A stretch of 64,000 nucleotides of DNA, from assembly GCA_907163375.1 (NCBI GenBank), contig CAJQUW010000533.1:310001-374000 (forward strand). The letters are read 5' to 3'. Both the position numbers and the translations under genes were made by a program. This DNA is from Prostheceraeus crozeri (taxonomy: Eukaryota > Platyhelminthes > Polycladida > Euryleptidae). Positions 8,790 through 16,486 of the stretch are shown here, one piece after another. The notes under the pieces are model-generated. The model was not told where the DNA came from. It was given only the letters and a program-made list of their open reading frames with translations, and did not search any database. Position 1 is the first letter of the stretch. Each line of letters begins with the position of its first letter.

Positions 8790-8990
8790 TTTTTAAATAT
8801 AAATTTTTATTGCATTTTGGTCATAATCATCTTCCATTTTTTAATTATAAATTTTTATTGCATTTTTGTCCATATTCAATTTTGTAATTGTATTTTTCCC
8901 CATTGACATTTATATAAATGTATTTTTGTTCATATTCATTTTTGTAATTGTATTTTCCCCAATTTGTATTTCTATAAATTTAAGGCGCTT
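8790..8990. repeat. AT-rich imperfect tandem repeats
   Basis: Repeated modules with ATTTTTATTGCATTT, GTAATTGTATTTTTCCCC and TTTTTGTTCATATTCA, units of roughly 60-65 bp, between the last element-0 gene and Maverick element 1. Could be the terminal repeat zone of element 0, but its partner lies outside the window. The 160 bp that follow, up to 9151, show nothing recognisable. Confidence 0.6.
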
Positions 8991-9151
8991 CCCTTTTTTT
9001 ATATTTTCCATTTCGTATCTACCTAGGCGTGTGATCCGGTGCTGAGCGAAGTGGTGCGTCGGATCTCATACCCTATACTACTATTGCAATCCTATTTACA
9101 AGGAGCATCACATTCAAGAAATAAAAAATGAAATTACACCAAGATCTATCG

Positions 9152-9545
9152 AGTAGCAAGTAGAAGTCTCATACACGGCCAGCGCCACCCCCCCTCGGGA
9201 GAGATAGTCTTGGCCGACCGTCCAGGTTGACTTGGGCGGCCGACCAGGTTGTCATGATAGAGTGAGATTCAGATTTTGGAAATGGGTGAAAAACGGCAAA
9301 GTTAGAATTTACAAAAATGGCTCTAGCGGGCGAACGAAGGTTCGGATGGGAAAACGGAGGGCAGATTCGGATTCAGCGTCAAATTCTGCAACGGTATGGT
9401 GAATTTGAAAGCCATCGGAGAGAAAAAATTTTGAGGACGTCCCCCCCTCGGCAGCCCTGCTTCCAAATTTGGTTCTAGAGATCGCAGAAAGTCGTGCAAT
9501 AGCTCGTTTGAAAGCTAAGAGTAAGACAAATTCAATGGAAGAACG
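9152..9545 (+). repeat. Left terminal inverted repeat of element 1
   Basis: GC-rich start with CACGGCCAGCGCCACCCCCC and GGCCGACCGTCCAGGTTGAC, then a moderately AT-rich part. It pairs with 33950-34345 over its whole length with few mismatches; a more diverged pairing continues to about 9600. Related sequences also open element 2. Confidence 0.9.
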
Positions 9546-9833
9546 GCTTGTCCATATCTGCCTTCGTTTAGATTTGAGACGCCATTTAGGATTTGGGAAA
9601 TATTGGAAATTGGCGAAAAAACGACAGAGTTAACGGCGAATTTGAGATTGGTGTTTGGGCTCTAGCGGCTAAACGACAGGTTCAATGGCAGATCTGAGAC
9701 CAGATTTAGAAATCAGCGTCAAATTCTGCATCGGCATGATGATTTCCACCTCAATCGGAACTCTGGAATCGGAGATAGAAGCGTTTAAAGTTTTGGATGA
9801 TTGAGAATTCGTCATCAGCTGATCGCCACAAAC

Positions 9834-9840
9834 TATATAA
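9834..9840 (+). promoter_or_regulatory. TATA box, first left-arm gene of element 1
   Basis: ACTATATAAGCTGGG lies about 50 bp upstream of a splice donor (9890). Element 2 has TATATAAACCCC in the equivalent place (49590), supporting a real promoter just inside the terminal repeat. Confidence 0.6.
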
Positions 9841-9889
9841 GCTGGGAACCGAATGAGAAATTTCACTAAGACGAGAGAGATTGTCAAGG

Positions 9890-10543
9890 GTAGGTCGTCT
9901 CTCCGGATCTCTGATGATGGCATCAGAAATTGCAAAATCAGCCGATTTAGAAAATTTTATTGCTGATATCAGCTAAGGTGTCAGACTTATAGGTTAGCCA
10001 GACTATGGCTTGTGATCACTTTGATCAAGTAGGTCCAATACTTATAAACGGTGTATCTTCGGTTCTAGTGCACCGATTCAGTTGATTCAAAAAAGGTTCG
10101 ATAGCTATTTATCAGACCTATATTTACAGACTACTTATAAATTTTCATAAGTAGTACTAAGTGGGCAAAATTTAAATTCGCCATTTTTGGCGATTTTTCG
10201 GGGTTTTCAAACCTTCTAAATTCAATAAAGACCTTTATAAAGTTGTCGAAGGCGAGCTTCGGCTCGAGACTTGCTTCCTGAAGTAAATAACTCCGCCGGT
10301 TTTCATGTCAAAATCAGGGTCCGAATACCAACACAGTGATATGACGCACGCTCTGTTCGCGGGAGGTTGGATTTGAGGGCCGAGGCCTTGGAGTCGGGAC
10401 AAGATCCCCTCTGTGTAATGCCTGTAACGGATTCATCAGCCTAGCTTGTCTATCCTCAAGTATTGAATGACATACAAGTTGGATTTTTAAAATGATTGTC
10501 AATGTTGCTTGTCAGTAATTCTATTTCATCTTTCCTTCTACAG
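9890..10543 (+). other. Predicted leader intron, first left-arm gene of element 1
   Basis: Donor GTAGGT after TTGTCAAGG, acceptor TTTCCTTCTACAG with a good pyrimidine tract. Element 2 has the same layout (49639-50196), so the two support each other. Nothing else is recognised inside these 650 bases. Confidence 0.5.
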
Positions 10544-11008
10544 AATATAGGAGGCAACTCAAAGTTTTTATTTAAAAAGTGCTCTTGTGGTGAAGTGAAG
10601 AGAGGTGGCGAGTTTAAGCGCCACGTGAATAAGTATAAAAACACGCCTCACATTCATGTTGAGAAAGGTGTTGTTTCCGGCTGTACACATTGCCAAAAGT
10701 TTTTAAGAGGCAAGCAACACAAACAATTTTATGAGAGGCATCAGAACTGTCCATTTATGAAGTTCCCAAATTATACAACTTCGGACATAGGCAAAATCAT
10801 AGCCCCCTATTTTGAGTTGGTCGATCTGGATCAAGAATTGCAGAATACAATTGCAGATATCGTAGATCCTCCTGTTCCGACTACAGAAAATGAAGAATTG
10901 CAGAATGCAATTGCAATAATAGCCGATCCTGCTGTTCCGACTGCAGGAAATGCTCCAAGCAGCGATTCGGACACCTCAGACGAGTCCGACTCTGAGGAGG
11001 TTGTATAG
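10544..11008 (+). CDS. Zinc-binding/acidic protein part, first left-arm gene of element 1
   Basis: After the predicted acceptor the frame reads NIGGNSKFLFKKCSCGEVKR, then Cys/His pairs (CSCG, CTHCQKF, FYERHQNC), then acidic repeats built on DEEL/ENEELQNAIA and a Ser/Asp tail (SSDSDTSDESDSEE). The N-terminal Cys/His pattern matches MCVCGRINRRDGLKDHI of element 2 (50218), so the genes are homologous. An unspliced reading would begin at ATG 10502. Probable role: an early regulatory protein; not recognised further. The gene looks broken in this element. Confidence 0.5.
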   Translation, partial: NIGGNSKFLFKKCSCGEVKRGGEFKRHVNKYKNTPHIHVEKGVVSGCTHCQKFLRGKQHKQFYERHQNCPFMKFPNYTTSDIGKIIAPYFELVDLDQELQNTIADIVDPPVPTTENEELQNAIAIIADPAVPTAGNAPSSDSDTSDESDSEEVV

Positions 11009-11089
11009 TGCCCGTTAAAGGAATAGCGAAACCAATCAGCCAATCTTTCCCGAAAAAATTAAAGGGGATTAAAGCCCAAATTTTTTGCC

Positions 11090-11661
11090 TGGAATAAGGA
11101 CGATCAGGCTGCCAAAGTTAGTCAGGAGTTTGCGCTCAATAAATTAAAAGATGAGCTGAGTCGCTTTAGAAACGAATGCGAGACTCTGAGAGGTGAAAAT
11201 TTTAACCTAAAAACTCAAGTCGAGGAAATCAAGAACCTCAAGACACAGGTTATACATTTGGAGGCTTTTCGGGATAGGGCACTGCAAAGTGAAAAACGAG
11301 TTGAAGAGCAGGCAGCCAATATCAAGAATTTCAAGTCACAAGAAGGGGTGCTTAAGCTCAAGATTGAGCAACTTAAAATGAAAATCGCTGAGAAAGAGCA
11401 GCATAAGGAGAGAAGGAAACCCTCCACCTACCAATTATCGACAGCAGGATTCTTGATGACATTCGGCCGCAAAGTGAGGACGTCGACAGCACGTTCGAAT
11501 GCTACGAGGGAGCAATGGCGGAGATGCGTTGTCTCCATGTCTCCATCAAACATGAGGGCGAAATAAAGGAGCTGCGCCACCGGAAGAGGAAGCTGCCGGC
11601 CAAATACTTGCCTCACCCACCACCAGCGAAGGGGTCACGAACCGGCTAAATTTCTCTTATG
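11090..11661 (+). CDS. Coiled-coil part, first left-arm gene of element 1
   Basis: Plus-strand sequence rich in E/K/L heptads (LKIEQLKMKIAEKEQHKE in 11258-11566) matching in position and style the coiled coil of the 409-residue element-2 protein. The downstream end meets a predicted donor (TTATGGTGAGTT). A part of the same broken gene as 10544-11008; the pieces are listed separately and not combined. Confidence 0.4.
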
Positions 11662-11724
11662 GTGAGTTAATATTCACCTTTATCACTTGAATATAATTTC
11701 ATCTATTTTCTTTCTATTTTTCAG
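11662..11724 (+). other. Predicted short 3' intron, element 1
   Basis: GTGAGT donor and TTCTATTTTTCAG acceptor, 63 bp. Element 2 has a 60-bp intron in the same place (51448-51507). It lies just before the structured cassette. Confidence 0.5.
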
Positions 11725-11728
11725 ATGC

Positions 11729-11840
11729 GACGTGAACGAACCAACGGTCTTTAAGAGACCACCATGGAGGAAAAAGTGATAGTACGTCCTCGTGGTTTGC
11801 TCTGGACGGACTTTGGTCTGACTGAATCTATCACACAAAT
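11729..11840 (+). ncRNA. Structured cassette 1 of element 1: stem-loop plus three-way junction
   Basis: Stem-loop GGTCTTTAAGAGACC at 11746-11760, followed by ACC, then a closing helix GTGATAG (11776-11782) with CTATCAC (11828-11834). Inside are a short hairpin around ACGTCCTCGTGGT and a hairpin GGACTTTGGTCTG. The stem-loop resembles a histone mRNA 3' end. Compared with the other copies two stem pairs differ on both sides, so pairing is kept. Sits directly after the first left-arm gene and 42 bp before the next TATA box, so a promoter-side DNA role is also possible. Confidence 0.55.
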
Positions 11841-11875
11841 AAAAGAAATATAATCATGTTTTTGTCTCACAGAGG

Positions 11876-11883
11876 TATATAAA
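11876..11883 (+). promoter_or_regulatory. TATA box, second left-arm gene of element 1
   Basis: AGAGGTATATAAACCATTGC; element 2 has GAGGGGTATATAAACCACTGC at 51701. TATA sits about 38-39 bp upstream of the ATG in both. Confidence 0.8.
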
Positions 11884-11920
11884 CCATTGCCTCTCTTTCA
11901 TTTTCATTTTAAACTCCATC

Positions 11921-12184
11921 ATGCAGACACCAAACACGCTAGTCAGCTCTCCTTACAAGCCTCGGCTAAAGCCGAGAAATTTATTTCATATGTTTCTGCA
12001 GATGGAGGAGCAAGAGCGAGTATTCAATAATCTTGCTCGAATTGGCTCATCAGCTACCGATGATGCCGATTCAACAGAGTGGGGGTATATACCGCCCTCT
12101 GACAGTCGGATGGTTGTAGAGGAGGTCGATGCCGCTGACATAGAGAGATTAAAAGTCTCTCTCAGCGGAATCGGCCAAATCTAA
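11921..12184 (+). CDS. MQTPN small protein, element 1
   Basis: 87 residues from ATG 11921. Begins MQTPNTLVSSPYKPRLKPRN, then EEQERVFNNLARIG, EWGYIPPSDS and ends LKVSLSGIGQI. The element-2 protein (51740) shares all of these landmarks, so the gene is under selection or was until recently. No family recognised; it has no membrane segment and no zinc motif. TATA box upstream and structured cassette downstream suggest a compact stand-alone transcription unit. Confidence 0.7.
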   Translation: MQTPNTLVSSPYKPRLKPRNLFHMFLQMEEQERVFNNLARIGSSATDDADSTEWGYIPPSDSRMVVEEVDAADIERLKVSLSGIGQI

Positions 12185-12199
12185 GTATGCATTCGCATA

Positions 12200-12356
12200 C
12201 GAGAACGCTACAAACGGCTCTTTTAAGAGCCACATGGGGCAAAAAGTGATAGTACCTCCTCGTGGTTTGTCCTGGACAGACTTCGGTCTGACTGAATCTA
12301 TCACACAAATATAAAAATATAATCATAAAATTGTATCTGTTATCAGACAACTTTAA
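12200..12356 (+). ncRNA. Structured cassette 2 of element 1: histone-type 3' stem-loop plus junction
   Basis: GGCTCTTTTAAGAGCC at 12216-12231 preceded by CAAAC and followed by ACA: a near-consensus animal histone mRNA 3' stem-loop (six pairs, UUUA loop). Fourteen bases later GTGATAG (12246) pairs with CTATCAC (12298), enclosing ACCTCCTCGTGGT and a UUCG hairpin CAGACTTCGGTCTG. A further hairpin TTGT-ATCTGTTATCAG-ACAA follows near 12330. Lies 30 bp after the MQTPN gene stop. Confidence 0.65.
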
Positions 12357-12560
12357 CGTTGCATGGCACGGAGAATTTCGGTATAATTCTTCCTGTTGGT
12401 GGGCGATCTCTCTTGAGACAGCGGATGATAAAGTAGTGATGAGTGTGGCAAGGGCTTGAGACTTCATTAATCCGACTTTCCAACGGTCGTCGTCGTCTCT
12501 TCGCTCAACGTAGCACTTTGAACGCCAATCGGTTGAGTCCTAGCTATCTGCCGCAGGTTA
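12340..12560 (-). CDS. Weak leftward small gene, conserved with element 2
   Basis: Leftward sequence beginning MENLKSNLRQIARTQP near 12577 and continuing through similar residues to ELYRNSPCHATLKLSDNRYNF. Element 2 shows VLGNLRQLAKCRPD and LYRNARRKEV...FKLTDGRFN in the same place and orientation (52680-52908). Similarity is patchy and the copy looks broken, so a real gene is only moderately supported. No function recognised. Confidence 0.3.
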
Positions 12561-12865
12561 CTTTTTAAATTCTCCATTGCATACGTTATCTGAGAATGAA
12601 TCATGATTTCTCTTAAGAACTGCCTCTATCATTGAAGCTAAATGATGAAGGGATGAAATGGGAGGGCACTCTGGCGCCACACGCAAACATACACATCTTC
12701 TCTCTTTACTAATGATATGATCTCTTTTGATAGAAAAAAAAGACCGATAATAAATGTGATGATATTCACAACCATGTATACAATTAACCCCATATCTAAA
12801 TTCTTCCCTTTATTTCCATTTCTAGATCAATACATTGCAAAACAAAGACATGTATTTCATTCGAT

Positions 12866-13141
12866 TTATTTATCAAAGTTCAGTGGGATTGGTTTCAAGT
12901 CATTATAAATCTTGTAATATGACACTCGCTTTGGAGCATCCGGCACTCTTCTGAGTCGCGTCGTCTTTGGTGTGAAGTCGCCCTCACTCCATACAACTTG
13001 GGTGATGTCACTTTTGTTACCACTCTTCTCCTCGACATTGGCGATTTTGGATTTATTGTCACTGCCCACATCCTCGTCCCATTCATCAACAACTTCGAAA
13101 ATTTTGTAGAAAATGTTCAAGGCTTCAGAAGAATTTGCCAT
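12866..13141 (-). CDS. Small acidic protein (VPDAPKR family), element 1
   Basis: 92 residues from ATG 13141; that ATG is preferred over upstream readings because a TATA box lies about 50 bp upstream and element 2 begins near the same place. Landmarks: VVDEWDEDVG, VVWSEGDFTPKTTRLRRVPDAPKR and IYNDLKPIPL, shared with element 2 (52273-52527: ILDEWDEEDE, IVWTDEVWTPNTTRIRKVPDAP). The acidic N-terminus and basic TP.TTR.R.VPDAP block suggest a protein-binding adaptor. Orientation is opposite to element 2, so this block has been inverted in one of them. Confidence 0.7.
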   Translation of the reverse strand: MANSSEALNIFYKIFEVVDEWDEDVGSDNKSKIANVEEKSGNKSDITQVVWSEGDFTPKTTRLRRVPDAPKRVSYYKIYNDLKPIPLNFDK

Positions 13142-13192
13142 ACTAGACTGTTCGATCGTATGATGTAAATGAGAAGTACTGCAATCTTCTGA

Positions 13193-13200
13193 TTTATATA
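13193..13200 (-). promoter_or_regulatory. TATA box for the leftward VPDAPKR gene
   Basis: On the minus strand ACCCTATATAAATCAGAAG, matching ACCCTATATAAGCTAGAAG before the element-2 gene (52225). The promoter has moved with the gene. Confidence 0.7.
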
Positions 13201-13309
13201 GGGTATTCAACAATACTTTCCTCAACAGCCAATCAGAATCACTCTAATTTGGATAAAGACTGCTAAAGTCAGAAGATTGCAAGATATGCTAATCTCAGCT
13301 AAAATGACA

Positions 13310-13490
13310 ATTTTGTGATCGTCAATGAGTGCGATGAAGGCATGAGTAGTCAGGAGAGTCGTAACAAAACTGTAAGAATTATCTGAGCAGACGAAGAGTG
13401 GACACCGAAAACAACTCGTGAGAGAGGAGTGTCAGATGCTCCCAAACGATGAAATATGCTTTGATTTTAGATAAATCTAAAGAACCACAT
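13310..13490 (+). pseudogene. Decayed second copy of the VPDAPKR gene, rightward
   Basis: Plus-strand sequence still readable as EEWTPKTTRERGVSDAPKR, clearly related to the leftward gene at 12866-13141 but in the orientation used by element 2. Suggests duplication with inversion inside element 1, followed by decay of this copy. Confidence 0.5.
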
Positions 13491-13680
13491 GTCACTAGTT
13501 TTGATATTTACCCTCGGTGATTGAGGTACTATTTAGGAAAAATGATAGTGTCTAGCATCAGCTGCTATGATTTATACTGAGCTGTCAAATGATTAGATTT
13601 TCACTATGATGTTGATGACTACATTACCCAGAAATAAGTGAAAACAGACAGATATAGCAAATAAAACATTTATTGGAAAA

Positions 13681-14079
13681 TTACAAGTAGTTTAAAAGTT
13701 CTTCACTACTGATATTGTCCCACACCGATTCACAGTTACTACAGTCACATTTCAGTTGTCGCAGTCTTTCCTCCGCTGCAGCCAGCACACCAAAGACGTA
13801 CTTCCATTCCACTTCGTTTCTGGGTTGGGACGATGGGCTGTACCATCTCCGTATGTCATGGAGAAGGCTGATGTCATCCTCCTTCGACACATCCTCCTTA
13901 TTATACATTAGGTATTTCCACCGCACATAGATCATCTTCAGTTCTTCTTGTTCTGTGAGAGATGGTAATTCCAACTTTGGAATGTCATCTAGATTTCTCT
14001 CCTTCTCCACCTTAAACTTTTTCGGAGCGGGAGGGCAAGTTGGTGTGTTCACGGAGAGAGTTGCTGTTGGTGAACTCAT
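13681..14079 (-). CDS. Conserved small protein divergent from PolB, element 1
   Basis: 132 residues from ATG 14079. Pro/Thr-rich N-terminus with KKFKVEKERNLDDIPKLELP, then VRWKYLMYNKEDVSKEDD, IRRWYSPSSQPRNEVEWKY and EERLRQLKCDCSNCESVWDN. The element-2 homologue (53339) keeps RWKYLQYDAEGV, WYTPNSQPRTVAEWAY and EERLKQLNCFCDLCEVRLWD. The paired CxC..C near the C-terminus could bind zinc. An AATAAA lies at its 3' end. Shares a roughly 230-bp divergent promoter region with PolB. No family recognised. Confidence 0.7.
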   Translation of the reverse strand: MSSPTATLSVNTPTCPPAPKKFKVEKERNLDDIPKLELPSLTEQEELKMIYVRWKYLMYNKEDVSKEDDISLLHDIRRWYSPSSQPRNEVEWKYVFGVLAAAEERLRQLKCDCSNCESVWDNISSEELLNYL

Positions 14080-14175
14080 GACTTCAAATTGTATGCCATA
14101 AACTCGATTTCTTAGTGCTTAAGTACAAGTAAGCAGCCAATCAAATGAACAGCCAATGAATGATGAGTATGAGAG

Positions 14176-14182
14176 TATAAAG
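14176..14182 (+). promoter_or_regulatory. TATA box of the PolB gene, element 1
   Basis: GAGAGTATAAAGGGGG, 133 bp before the PolB ATG at 14309. Element 2 has AAAGTATATAAGC at 53890 in the same relation to its PolB. Confidence 0.6.
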
Positions 14183-14308
14183 GGGGAGGAAACAGACTTA
14201 TTTTCATTCTATATTTGAGACGTGTTGAGAATATTTGAAGTCTCTATCTTGATAAACTATACAATTTTCTGACATTGAAGTATCATACTTAAACTTGATT
14301 TCGTTAAA

Positions 14309-14850
14309 ATGGTAAGTTGAAGATTTCCTCACTTATCTCCCTCAAACGTTTGGCTAATAGCGTCTTTCTCAATTACAGGCATCTACTTCATCACCAAAAC
14401 GCTCTCTTCTCGAGGAAACTTTAAACCTAATAAGTGAAGGCAAGTTGTAACAATAAACTATAACTTTAATAGAGATGATAGAATGATTTGTCTTTCAGGT
14501 GATCCTAGTTCCAGCTCAAGCGGCCAGTCGCGGCAATCTAATGAGCGGGAATGCGCTGATTGTGGTCACATCTTTACGAGGAAGCGTGATCTCACCCGGC
14601 ACATCAGACAACGTGTATGTCAACCCAAGCCATCATCAATCTCCCGAGGTGAGGATGATTCTATTCAACATGTCCCCTTTACTTGCGACTTTTGCACTCA
14701 ATCTTTTGAAACACGTTTTGAATTATCTTTACATAGACTTCGTCACACGCATACAAATGATAGTTATAGTAACAACACCTCCTCTATCCGCCTCACTGAA
14801 GTGTCACTCAATAATGTAGTGAGAAATTACCATATGGAATCCTCAGAAAC
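14309..14850 (+). CDS. Protein-primed DNA polymerase B, 5' part with two introns, element 1
   Basis: ATG at 14309-14311 is followed at once by GTAAGT; predicted introns are 14312-14378 and 14440-14498 (the second with a GC-AG donor, GCAAGT). The encoded start is MASTSSPKRSLLEET, then C2H2-type fingers CADCGHIFTRKRDLTRHIRQ and FTCDFCTQSFETRFELSLH. Element 2 has the same exon plan. The Ty3/Gypsy element is inserted at 14850; polymerase sequence resumes at 18542. Broken copy. Confidence 0.7.
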
Positions 14851-15086
14851 TGTGTTATTCTATTCCTCAATTGCACGGTGGAAGCAGTCAAATAAAAACA
14901 CAACGTCTTTAACGATCACAAGTCTATTATCGCCATGTATCTCGCGTATCGAATCTGTGTTATTCGACACCTTAAGTTCTTTACGATATAAACAAATATG
15001 ATGCAATAAACTATGATACATATAAACAATCGACAGCTCATAGATAACCACATGGATAGAGTAAATATGAAGTCCATAAGATCACA
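14851..15086 (-). repeat. 3' LTR of the nested Gypsy element
   Basis: 236 bp with TG...CA ends; near-identical to 18299-18536. It is the 3' LTR in the sense of transcription (minus strand). Confidence 0.9.
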
Positions 15087-15326
15087 CTCCCCTCTGATCC
15101 TCAAGGATCATCGACTACATACACACGAAATTTCATACAAAAAGCATCAAAGAAGCATACAATCAAGACAATATCAATCGGGCCACATTTCAACACCATA
15201 CCGATCTGGAGCTGCTCTTACTCTTGTACCGCGCCGTAAATCAGTACCGGTATCTGTGACATTTTCAACATCGTCAACATCACCCTCATTATAACTGTAA
15301 TTAGATTCACCAGATGAAAAAATAGG

Positions 15327-16378
15327 TCAACCATCATAATTGTCTGTGGAATCTATAATCGGAATATCAGCGTCCTCGGAATCAATACTTGTCATGCGGA
15401 TGTCCCTGACGTGCCGGGGAATACCGTCCACTTCGACTGCTTGCCCAGAAATAATTTTAGTCACAGTTCCACGTTTATACCTCGTGTCGCATCGGACTCC
15501 ATCTGGCTTGACCCATACCGTGTCCCCAATTTGATAATTATTTCCACCAGGACTTTCGTTATCCTCGCAATACTCATCAATACCCAAATTCAGACTTCGT
15601 ACTGATACAGACGATTAGCAAGAGCGGACTCAGGGGTCTTATCATCTTTCGGTGACATGTTGTGCCAATAAACAGCCTCACCAATCGAACATCCTGTTCG
15701 CGCTGCTATACGTTTAATTTGACGGTGTGACCTTTCGGCAATACCATTACCAGATGGCACGTATGCACATCTGAAACGCATGCGAACTTTCCAATTCTCC
15801 ATAAGTTCTGTCACATTTCTGCTGCAAAACGCAGTGTCATTATCTATGAGTATCTCACGAGGAGCTCCACGCTCTAGAAAGAGCGACTGCAGTACCTTAC
15901 ATACCTCAACACTAGTCTGTATCCGCAGTTCTCTCCAAATCGCAAATCTAGAATCTCCACAATCAATCAGTGTGAGATAATGACGGCCGTTGTAGTAAGT
16001 AATATCCATCGCGATTCTGTTCCAACTACCCTCAACGCTTAACCGGCCTTTTTCCCACCTCACTGCCGCTGGATCGATCGACTGACAATCCTGACACTTG
16101 CTGACGACCTTCTCCACTTGGCTGCGGGTTCCGTGTGGATATTTAATGCGAGAGAAGTACAACGTTCTTAAAACCCCTTGGTGTCCAGTTTCCTTGTGAA
16201 TATCAAGAATAGGAGGTTCAGGTGTAAGAGCACTAATACACGCATGTTTTATCTGGCCTCTTTCGTTGTCAATGCTCATTTTCAGCCATCTGCTAGGGAC
16301 GCGTGTCAATCCACCCGACAAATTTTCTGAAGATGACACAAGTTGGATATCCACGCTCAGGCTGCAGCCATCTACCAA
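15327..16378 (-). CDS. Integrase part of the nested Gypsy element
   Basis: 15590-16378 holds the zinc-binding HKETGHQGVLRTLYFSR...CQDCQS module and the catalytic core (AMDITYYNGRHYLTLIDC; EILIDNDTAFCSR; YVPSGNGIAERSHRQIK) with the D, D and E residues in place. 15327-15587 holds a C-terminal SH3-like tail (YQIGDTVWVKPDGVRCDTRY). The CQSIDPA and VPSGNGIAERSH wording is typical of a Ty3/Gypsy lineage. Part of a broken element. Confidence 0.8.
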
Positions 16379-16486
16379 AGATTGGAATACGCCAATCCGA
16401 ATCGAGTCAAATGATCCCGAACGTATTGAACTTTTACCACGTCCTCGTTTACGTAAATATCATCAACATACGGCGAAGTACCTGAC

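Larger units (their letters stand above)
1..8990. mobile_element. Element 0: Polinton-like / adintovirus-like fossil, right part
   Basis: A block of small genes typical of capsid-bearing Polinton-like elements: FtsK/HerA-type packaging ATPase, zinc-finger protein, fibre-like and small virion-type proteins, a capsid-protein region, a phospholipase A2 domain, an rve integrase and an adenain-like protease. Gene content and protein sequences differ clearly from the two Mavericks further right, so it is another lineage; the PLA2 domain recalls adintovirus-type elements. The left end lies outside the window. The right end is not defined; AT-rich repeats stop near 8990 and Maverick element 1 begins at 9152. 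It looks broken, with several breaks, mainly in the capsid and integrase regions. No polymerase is in view. Confidence 0.75.

Noticed and set aside
10314-10644. Leftward frames opposite the first left-arm gene of element 1
   Set aside because: Overlap the predicted leader intron and exon in antisense and have no counterpart in element 2.
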